DNA from: UBA1450 sp964452355
Lineage (GTDB): Bacteria > Patescibacteriota > Microgenomatia > UBA1406 > GWC2-37-13
Assembly: GCA_964452355.1 (NCBI GenBank)
Contig: CAYVKV010000007.1
Span: 1 to 64,000, forward strand
Direction of reading: 5' to 3'
Length of the DNA stretch: 64,000 nt
Position 1 is the first letter of the stretch. The number at the start of each line of letters is the position of its first letter. Positions 52,820 through 60,200 of the stretch are shown piece by piece. The translations under genes and the position numbers were made by a program. Below the pieces are notes generated by a model. It was not told where the DNA came from and searched no databases. It saw only the letters and a list, made by a program, of their open reading frames with translations.

Positions 52820-52879
52820 ATGAATAAGGAAAAGAAAAATTCGTACTACAAAAAGAACGAATCATTAAATAAAAAATGA
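52820..52879 (+). CDS. Possible 19-residue leader peptide coupled to the replication-relaxation gene
   Basis: ATG 52820 opens a lysine/asparagine-rich 19-residue frame whose TGA overlaps the next start as ATGA. Its start codon lies at the edge of a small hairpin (TTCCTTA/TAAGGAA, 52814-52831). It may be a leader peptide regulating the downstream gene by coupling, or chance. Confidence 0.3.
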   Translation: MNKEKKNSYYKKNESLNKK

Positions 52880-53640
52880 ATCTACCTACAATAACAAATA
52901 AACAAAAAACAATACTATATTTACTCTATAAATTCCGATTCCTAAATAGAATTCAAATACAAACATTACTTAACCACAAAATATACGGCAGGGTAAACAC
53001 ATGGCTAAAAGATCTGACTGATAAAGACTATACAGGAAGAAAGTTAGATACAGATTCAAAAATAAACAACGAACCTGCAGTTTACTATCTGAAAACCAAT
53101 GGAATGAAGTTTGTAAGAACCCAAGAGTATGCAGAAAAAACCTACATATCAAAACTGTACCAAGAAGATACGAGATCAGATACTTTTATATCCACATGCT
53201 TGTTAATAGCTGGTTCTTACATCGACTTACTAAAAAAATACAGCATAGAAGAAGGATTTACCTTTTACACAAGATCAGAATACTCACTTGACGGGATTAT
53301 CAAAGAAATTTTTCCTTTCTTCGTCTTCCGCAAGGGGAAGACGAAACCATACCTAATAGCCGAGATATTTCCTGAAAAACCACGCTTTTTTATTCTCAAC
53401 CGGATAAACCAATACATCACTTTCTTTACAAAAGGAGACTGGATCAAGCAAGAACAAGTACCTACAATTCTCTTTATCTGTCCAAATAATGAAATTGAAG
53501 AATATGTTACAAAAAAAGTAAAACTTATCTGCAGAAACGATCAGATAGAAAACCTAACATTTCAAACCACTACAAAAGAACAGATCATAAAATCTGGTAT
53601 AACAGGCAATGCGTGGGGTGAGGTAGCAATTGACCAATAA
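52876..53640 (+). CDS. Replication-relaxation family protein
   Basis: 254 residues. An N-terminal winged helix (TNKQKTILYLLYKFRFLNRIQIQTLL, then VNTWLKDLTDKDYTGRKL and AVYYLKTNGMKFV) is followed by a domain of mixed strands and helices (IKEIFPFFVFRKGKTKPYLIAEIF). This matches replication-relaxation proteins encoded beside conjugation ATPases on plasmids and integrative elements. It probably binds DNA at an origin, though the exact role is unproven. Confidence 0.75.
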   Translation: MNLPTITNKQKTILYLLYKFRFLNRIQIQTLLNHKIYGRVNTWLKDLTDKDYTGRKLDTDSKINNEPAVYYLKTNGMKFVRTQEYAEKTYISKLYQEDTRSDTFISTCLLIAGSYIDLLKKYSIEEGFTFYTRSEYSLDGIIKEIFPFFVFRKGKTKPYLIAEIFPEKPRFFILNRINQYITFFTKGDWIKQEQVPTILFICPNNEIEEYVTKKVKLICRNDQIENLTFQTTTKEQIIKSGITGNAWGEVAIDQ

Positions 53641-53644
53641 AAAA

Positions 53645-53680
53645 AATCCGCAGGTAGCTGTTTCCAACTACCCACGGATT
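53645..53680 (-). terminator. Terminator of the DUF2958 gene
   Basis: AATCCG-CA-GGTAG with a 10-base loop pairs CTACC-CA-CGGATT. On the minus strand it is followed by a run of T (53644-53637). The stem has a 2x2 internal loop. It may also slow plus-strand transcription from the preceding gene. Confidence 0.75.
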
Positions 53681-53688
53681 AGTATAAC

Positions 53689-54006
53689 TTACTCGAGTAT
53701 CGCGCTTGGCATTACTTTGCTCATTCTTTGCTCGGTAAAATGCAGATCTCTCTCAATGCCTAAGCCAAATCTACCAATGTAGCTTTCTAGCTCATCAAAA
53801 GAAAAGTATCCCCATTCATCATTGTAATCACCAAATATTGATACAAATCCAAAGAATTCTTTTGAATTGGTATCGTATTCAGTTGCAAGCCAAGTACCTG
53901 CTCCTGTTGGATTAAAGAACTTTGCAATAACCAGCGGATCTTTTACCTCCTCTTGACTACCCACACGCTCAAATCGGGCTAGTAATTCTTTCGTAAGTAA
54001 TTTCAT
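53689..54006 (-). CDS. DUF2958 protein
   Basis: 105 residues from the ATG at 54006: KLLTKELLARFERVGS, DPLVIAKFFNPTGAGTWLATEYD, EFFGFVSIFGDYNDEWGYFSFDELESY and GLGIERDLHF match the DUF2958 family along its length. The family is common on plasmids and phages, with unknown function. The start is decided by an exceptionally strong Shine-Dalgarno (AAAGGAGGTGAT), unusual in this window. Confidence 0.88.
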   Translation of the reverse strand: MKLLTKELLARFERVGSQEEVKDPLVIAKFFNPTGAGTWLATEYDTNSKEFFGFVSIFGDYNDEWGYFSFDELESYIGRFGLGIERDLHFTEQRMSKVMPSAILE

Positions 54007-54009
54007 GAT

Positions 54010-54022
54010 CATCACCTCCTTT
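54010..54022 (-). promoter_or_regulatory. Near-perfect Shine-Dalgarno of the DUF2958 gene
   Basis: On the minus strand AAAGGAGGTGATG, complementary to the conserved 3' end of 16S rRNA over about 12 bases, with GGAGG nine bases before ATG 54006. Most other genes here lack such a site. Confidence 0.85.
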
Positions 54023-54056
54023 ATGGGTATATAAATTAATAACTTGCAGATAGATT

Positions 54057-54222
54057 TTTCTTCCTATCATGCAATAAAAAGGGGCATGGGGTGAAAATCA
54101 AACGAAAGTGGTCTGTCAAAAGTCCCGCCACAGGCGGGAGGATTTTACGAAGTATGAGTCAAAACCCACCTTTTGACAGATGATTTTAACCCCATAAAAT
54201 GAAGAAGCATGATAGGAAGAAA
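54057..54222. repeat. Large nested interrupted palindrome
   Basis: Four nested pairs: 54057-54072 with 54207-54222 (16 of 16), 54086-54100 with 54181-54195 (14 of 15), 54112-54122 with 54170-54180 (11 of 11), and an inner hairpin CCCGCC-ACA-GGCGGG (54124-54138). It fills the space between the DUF2958 gene and avd. It could be an origin of replication or transfer, a small non-autonomous element, or a structured RNA. Confidence 0.8.
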
Positions 54223-54277
54223 CTCCCTGATATAAACAAGACAGACCGCCAGATGTAGTTCTATAATCATTTGTATT

Positions 54278-54619
54278 ATGATCCAGAAACTTGCCCTCTT
54301 TCAAAAAACCTATGATTTTGTTGTCTGGCTGTATTATTTACTCAACAGGCTTCCCCGTGGTCATAGACCAATTTTGGGATCCCACATACACAGTCTTGCT
54401 CTTTCGATTCTTATTGCCATAATTCAGGCAAATAGCGCGCTTCCTGGAGAGGAACGAACGCAACTTCAAACAAAAGTTTCTACCGATCTGGATACTCTGC
54501 GTATTTTATTGCGCCTTGTCAAAGACTTAAAACTAATGAGCATAAAACAATATGTCTTCGCCATAGAAAAGCTTAACGAGATAGCCCGTATGCATAAAAG
54601 TTGGATAAACTCTGTTTGA
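54278..54619 (+). CDS. avd: DGR accessory variability determinant (Avd, four-helix bundle)
   Basis: 113 residues, all helical, with KTYDFVVWLYYLLNRLPRGHRPILGSHIHSLALSILIAIIQA and a third helix LDTLRILLRLVKDLKLMSIKQYVFAIEKLNEIARM. It matches the Avd/bAvd family of small basic four-helix proteins that form a pentameric barrel and assist the reverse transcriptase of diversity-generating retroelements. Its place directly before the template repeat and reverse transcriptase confirms the call. Confidence 0.92.
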   Translation: MIQKLALFQKTYDFVVWLYYLLNRLPRGHRPILGSHIHSLALSILIAIIQANSALPGEERTQLQTKVSTDLDTLRILLRLVKDLKLMSIKQYVFAIEKLNEIARMHKSWINSV

Positions 54620-54660
54620 TTTGCTACTCTTAAACACAAGGGAATGGATAGAATGTTGTC

Positions 54661-54772
54661 GTTTCCTTCGCGGAGCCAATTGGGATAATACGTCGAACGC
54701 AGGCGCATTCACACTCAATTTGAATAATACACCGACGAATCGGAACAACAACATTGGCTTTCGTTGCACCAG
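54661..54772 (+). repeat. DGR template repeat (TR)
   Basis: 112 bases that match the variable repeat at 58412-58523 at every position except 13, and all 13 are adenines in this copy. The reading frame of the target would be FLRGANWDNTS...NRNNNIGFRCTSD, with AAC/AAT codons at the variable positions, the usual way a template keeps diversity high. It lies 41 bases after avd and is probably transcribed with it and the reverse transcriptase. Any open frame through it is incidental. Confidence 0.95.
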
Positions 54773-54861
54773 CGATCATGAGTTTGGCATCTCAACAAAT
54801 GTCAGCGCCAGAATGAGCGGTACATTTTTACGGATTTGTGCCCTGGATTCAGATGATCACA

Positions 54862-54949
54862 ATGTTCATTTCCTGCCCCGAAAATGTATTGATGAACATG
54901 TCGGGTCAAACATAAAGCCCGTATTCCTGTCTCGAGAAATCGAGACAGG
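54862..54949 (+). ncRNA. Structured spacer between TR and reverse transcriptase
   Basis: ATGTTCAT (54862-54869) pairs with ATGAACAT (54892-54899). CCTGTCTCGA (54926-54935) pairs perfectly with TCGAGACAGG (54940-54949) around a GAAA tetraloop. In known DGRs the RNA downstream of TR is needed to prime and guide mutagenic cDNA synthesis, so these hairpins are likely part of the DGR RNA. Exact RNA ends are unknown. Confidence 0.65.
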
Positions 54950-54963
54950 GTAAATGGGTTTAT

Positions 54964-56088
54964 ATGGACTACTTCAAAAGACTTTCTAATATCATCAATT
55001 TATTGCAAGCTTACACACGAGTTCGACTGGGCAAAAGAAGCAAACCCATTGCTCTTGTCTACGATTATTATCTTGAGGAAAATTTGGGTACACTTAGTTT
55101 TTTATTACAGACAAAAAAATACGCTCCTAATCCGTATGTTTACTTTGTAATCACCGACCCCAAAACAAGACATATCGCCGCGCCTCACTTTCGAGATCGC
55201 ATTGTCCATAGAGCACTTGTCAACCAAATAGAACCGCATATTGATAAAAAGTTCATTTTCGATTCATATGCTTGTCGTAAGAGTAAAGGTACCCACTTTG
55301 GACTTGCGCGAGTTAAAAAATTTCTTATGGCGGCTCGTTCTCTATACGGGAAAGATCGACCTATTTATTTTCTCAAGTGCGATGTTCAAAAATACTTCCA
55401 AAACATATCTTGGGATATTCTCATTTCTATACTAGAAGAACACATCAAGGATCCTGAAACAATGGAGCTCATTAAGACAATTATTACCAATCACAAGGTG
55501 TATAAAGTTCGAGGAAAAATCAAAAATTTACCTGATCAGGTCGTCTCTATCTCAAACAGAGTTGGTATCCCCATTGGCAATCTTACGAGCCAGCTTTTTG
55601 CCAATGTTTACCTGAATGAGTTTGATCACTATATAAAACACACCCTTAAAGAGCGCTGGTATGCTCGGTATATGGATGATTTTTTGATCATTCATCCCGA
55701 TAAAAAGCATCTTGTCAAAATTAGAAACGAGATACGGGTGTTTTTGGCTAATCGATTAAAGCTAACCTTGCACCCAAGAAAAGTGGCCATTCAACGGGTA
55801 ACTCATGGCGTGCCTTTTGTCGGGTACAGAATTTTTTATGATCATATTGTGGTCAGATCAAAAACAGTACAGCGTTTTCAAAAGCGTTTGCATAAGAGAA
55901 AAAGAATGGTACAAGAAGGAGTATTTGCTCAAAAAGAGTTGAAGTCAATGTGTGATTCGTTTGTGGGACACCTTAAGCACGCCAATTCTTATGGACTACA
56001 AAAAATTTTGTTTTCTAAGCCAAATAAACATGTCTCAAAAAAGGTATCAAAACCCCCCAAGTTTATGCAGTTACCTTTACCGTTTTAG
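54964..56088 (+). CDS. DGR reverse transcriptase
   Basis: 374 residues. RT motifs: RHIAAPHFRDRIVHRALV (motif 1-2 region), FLKCDVQKYFQNI (catalytic Asp), GIPIGNLTSQLFANVYLNEFD (about 201-221) with the IGxxxSQ form that separates DGR enzymes from retrons and group II introns, RYMDDF (about 238, catalytic YxDD) and PFVGYRIF. It copies the TR RNA with errors at adenines, and the cDNA replaces the VR. The weak GGG upstream and the preceding hairpin suggest co-transcription with TR. Confidence 0.95.
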   Translation: MDYFKRLSNIINLLQAYTRVRLGKRSKPIALVYDYYLEENLGTLSFLLQTKKYAPNPYVYFVITDPKTRHIAAPHFRDRIVHRALVNQIEPHIDKKFIFDSYACRKSKGTHFGLARVKKFLMAARSLYGKDRPIYFLKCDVQKYFQNISWDILISILEEHIKDPETMELIKTIITNHKVYKVRGKIKNLPDQVVSISNRVGIPIGNLTSQLFANVYLNEFDHYIKHTLKERWYARYMDDFLIIHPDKKHLVKIRNEIRVFLANRLKLTLHPRKVAIQRVTHGVPFVGYRIFYDHIVVRSKTVQRFQKRLHKRKRMVQEGVFAQKELKSMCDSFVGHLKHANSYGLQKILFSKPNKHVSKKVSKPPKFMQLPLPF

Positions 56089-56286
56089 TTAGCGGCAAAC
56101 TTCGTATCATTTTCTCAATGGAACTATTTTCTACCTCCTTTGAGTAGTAGATTTGTCCCATTTCCGTTTCTTTTTGGGATGGTTTGTTTCATATCTATTA
56201 ACTCTGCGTTTATGCTGACTTTCTACCATCAATATAAACAAATGAGTGGCGTTTTGTCCTGCAACAGTTACCCACTCCCATTTTAA

Positions 56287-56952
56287 TCAGCTCATGACTT
56301 CACTCTTAAGCGATTGGGATACCGTGCGAAAAAAAGAAGTAACATCAGTATATTTGTACATTTGATCTGTTACCAAAGGGTCATCTTTCAACTCCTCAGC
56401 CTGCATCAGATTTCTACCAAGTTGCAACGGATCAATAGGGGTATCAAATTTGATACGAGTCAACTTGATCAATTCTTTTAAATCCCATGCGGATTTTTTG
56501 TACATTGCAAACAAATCATAAAAATCTCTTCCCCGCGGTTTTTGGTAAATTGTGAATAATTTATTGACCGCAATATCTTGCAAACTGTCTATGGGAAGTC
56601 CATCTTGTAGTTGCGTAGAGTCAATTCTTTCGAATGGGAAATAAGTAAACTCAGCTTTTAGCTGTGCTCCTCCAGAATAAGATAAAAAAAACAGATTACG
56701 GTTAAAAGACTGTTGGAAGTCCAATTTTTCATATCCTAAGGTAGATTTGTGGGTATGAAGCAAAATGGTTATAGTTTGTGGATCAATCTCTTCTTGAGAG
56801 AAAAAATCTAAGTCTTCTGAAAAACGATGATGCAAGTAGTATTCTGAAAGACATGTTCCTCCGGTAAAATAAAATCGAGCGATTAAAGCAGGTTGTTTTT
56901 TGACAAACTCCAAGAACGCATGCTGCTTTGGAGTTAAGATTGTATTGGCCAT
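56287..56952 (-). CDS. Nucleotidyltransferase of the AbiEii/AbiGii toxin family
   Basis: 221 residues. ARFYFTGGTCLSEYYLHHRFSEDLDFFS holds the G-G-T and D-x-D of the nucleotidyltransferase fold, then LKAEFTYFPFERID and the helix IAVNKLFTIYQKPRGRDFYDLFAMY. In characterised AbiE systems the toxin transfers nucleotides to tRNA and halts growth. It overlaps the preceding minus-strand gene by 19 bases, forming a two-gene unit inserted between the DGR core and its target. Confidence 0.85.
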   Translation of the reverse strand: MANTILTPKQHAFLEFVKKQPALIARFYFTGGTCLSEYYLHHRFSEDLDFFSQEEIDPQTITILLHTHKSTLGYEKLDFQQSFNRNLFFLSYSGGAQLKAEFTYFPFERIDSTQLQDGLPIDSLQDIAVNKLFTIYQKPRGRDFYDLFAMYKKSAWDLKELIKLTRIKFDTPIDPLQLGRNLMQAEELKDDPLVTDQMYKYTDVTSFFRTVSQSLKSEVMS

Positions 56953-57137
56953 AGCAGGTGTTTTAAGAATATTTTCTTTAACGGGTCGATGGAAAGCTTC
57001 GTGAAGTGCTTGCGTAGATCCTTTTCAATTAGCTTTTCGCCATCCAACCCAAAATTGATCATCTGTTCAAGCTTCCAGCGAGTATATTCTTGAGGATTTT
57101 CCTTGAGACGCTTGGTGTTTGTTGACCAGTTTTTCAT
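56934..57137 (-). CDS. Small partner protein of the AbiEii-type gene (possible antitoxin)
   Basis: 67 residues, basic and helical, with TRWKLEQMINFGLDGEKLIEKDLRKH. It lacks the usual ~190-residue AbiEi antitoxin body, so it may be a shortened or different partner. Overlap with the toxin-like gene and the same strand argue for joint function. Confidence 0.6.
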   Translation of the reverse strand: MKNWSTNTKRLKENPQEYTRWKLEQMINFGLDGEKLIEKDLRKHFTKLSIDPLKKIFLKHLLWPIQS

Positions 57138-57267
57138 ACTTGTATTTTACCATTTTTGCTGCGACTTTTACACACCGTTATTCTTTTCCTAATCCCCTTG
57201 CATTTACCAGGCTTCTTACAGTATTATTGTTGTATAGCATTTTAGATACTAAAAAAACCATGCCGTC

Positions 57268-60200
57268 ATGAAAACTGTCCAAAAAATTTTGTTTGAAAAG
57301 CGCTACCACTACTCGCGGTTTCAGTTTAATCTGGCGGGTGCCTTTTTTATGTTTGCAGGTTTTGTTTTTGCTACCTACTTTACCGCTATCAAACTGCCGT
57401 CAGTTTTTGCCCTCAACGATACCACCAAGACCTGGACATTCAATACCTCCAATGCAGGAAGCTATACTTATGACAGCGCACTTGTCACGGTAGATGATTC
57501 AGGCGCGCGCCCTATAACAGGAGTCAATAAAATCACCAACCCTGCCTTTAGTTCAGACAACTCCTCTTGGAGTGTTGCGGCAGTGCCCCCGTCTGGCTGG
57601 GTGGAGGTACCTGCAAGTGCAACATATAATCCTCCCACTGGCAATTTTTTGGCTATGAAGTATGAGGCTAAATGTGCAGCAACCAGTGACCCCACAACAG
57701 GACTCACTACGCCAGTCAATAGCCCGTACGACACCTACAACTGGGGCGCGGCAAGTGGTGTCGCTTGTACGAGTGCTAACAATCGCCAAGTTGTCTCGGT
57801 AGCTTCTGGTTTTCCGATTGCCCAAATCAGTCAAACAGAAAGTGCTACAGCCTGTGGCACCATTTCTTTGGGGAGTAGCACGGCTCACCTTATAACCAAC
57901 GCCGAGTGGATGACCATAGCTCGCAACGCCGAGGCGCAAAGTGGCAACTGGTCAGGGGGTAGTGTGGGGAGTGGGTATCTTTTTGCAGGTCATAATGATA
58001 ATGCACCCGCTAAATCCCTCGTTGCCTCAACTACCGATACCGGAAACAATGCCTGTGCGTATACCGACACAGCGGGTACCACCGAAGCTCCTGCCTCATG
58101 TCCTACTAATACTGCAAATAACACATCGGGAACAACCGGTAACCAAAAACGGGTACTTGCCCTGTCAAATAGTAGCTATCTCTGGGATATTGCCGGTAAT
58201 GTCTGGGAATGGAATAGTGACACGATCACCGAACAAAATCAGCCCGATGTTTCTGGCCAAAGTGGTTTTAACTGGCGTGAATTTACGGCTCTTACGAGCT
58301 ATGGAACTTTATCATACGACTTGGTACGGCCTTTGAGTAGCTCATATGATGCGACCTACGGTGTTGGTCGTATTTATCACAATAGTGGCTCTGCAGCATC
58401 AACAACCTACGGTTTCCTTCGCGGAGCCAGTTGGGATGGTACGTCGGGCGCAGGCGCATTCGCGCTCGATTTGAATAATACACCGACGAATCGGGGCGTC
58501 TACATTGGCTTTCGTTGCACCAGTGATCCCGTAGCAATCTCTCAATCTTTCTCATCTTCTTCTGGAAAAACGGGTGGGGGAAACACGGTTGTTGTGGGAT
58601 CTGTAGCAGATGCCAAAATCTATCAATCTATCAATGTCGGCGCAGCCGACTCGTTCGATTTTTCGGTATATGTCTATGACCAAACAAGCGGTAACGATGG
58701 GGGTACGGTATCCTCTTCCATCGCTCAGCTCTATTACAATGGCGCAACTATTGCCACAACCTACACCAGTGCCGGATCGGGCTGGTGGAAACTATCTGGT
58801 ACCCTCACGGGGGCCGCTTCCTCTCGTGAGTACGGTGTCGTAGTCAAGCAGGGGAAAACCGTTAAGCTTGACGACCTCACTCTGGCCAAAAGCGGTACCT
58901 ACAGTGTGTATACGACCAGTGCCTACACCAATGCACAGGTCTCGAGTTGGGATAGCTTTACTGCCGATGTGACGGCATCGGGGAACGCAAGTGTGGTCTA
59001 TCAAATTTGTCTCGATGATGGTTCTGCCTGTTCTTACTCAAGTGGCTCTCGTTGGCAGTACTATACTGGTGGGGCATGGACGAATGCCACAGATGCCACA
59101 AGCACCTATGCAAACACAGCCGCACAACTGACCCAAGCAGCGATGCAGGCATTATCTATCACTTCAACTAAAATCTCGGTCAAAGCGATCATGGCATTTG
59201 GCGGAGCAGATACGCCTGCAATAAATACACTTGCTGTAGGTCTTACTACCGATACTACAGCGCCAACTGCCAACGCATCGAGCCTTATCATGAAAAAAAC
59301 CGTGGCAGGTGCAACCATTGCAAGCAACGGCTGGACTAATGGTAGTGCGCCGTACTTTTCATGGACAGCCGGAGCAGATAATGCCGGAGGCTCAGGTCTT
59401 TTGGGGTACTGTCTGTATGTTGGCACGGACTCCTCCGGCAACCCGGCAACTGCCAAAGGTCTTTTAGGTACATCGCCTGTCTCAACAACAGGTACGACAT
59501 GTCAGTTTATCATCAGCACAAATTCCATTGATTTTGCAACGACCAGTTATCGAGGGAGCACATGGCTGAGCTCTGCAAGCTCAAGTTATTATCTCAATAT
59601 CAAAGCGGTAGATACTGCGGGCAATATATACGGTGGATCGAGCGCTCAATTTCAGTTTCGGTTTGATAATACTACTCCGGGAAATCCAGCATTTGTTTCA
59701 TTGCCAAGTGATTATATTGCCACCAAAGCCACCAGTATCCTTTGGCCTTCAAGCGGTGCAGATGGTCCCTCAGATAGCCATTCTGGTGTGGCTGGCTTGC
59801 AGTACCGCATAGGGTCTGGAGGCACTTGGTATGGTGATAATCACACGGGTACAGAAGATACCACTGATCTTTTAACAAATGATGGCACATATAGCACTCA
59901 GTCAACTCCTGATTATACCGATATTGCAGAAGGCACAAATATTGTGTATCTGCGCACCTGGGACACAGCGGGCAATGTTTCAACAAGCTATGTCTCCAGT
60001 GCTTTAAAAATAAATACCATTTCACCCTCGGCACCACGTAACCTCGCTGTTTCAGACTCAGACAGTACGACCAATGCCTACTCGTTTACCTGGGATGACC
60101 CTTCGGCTTTTACTGGACAAGCGAGTAATTTAACCTTTTGCTATACCGTAAATACCGTACCAACTGCGATAAACTGTGCATATACTGCTGCGGGGGCAAA

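Noticed and set aside
54621..54953. A 110-residue open frame spanning the template repeat, with sequence like the target protein
   Set aside because: Its similarity to the target is explained fully by the template repeat. It has no promoter or ribosome site of its own, and the part after TR has no coding character.
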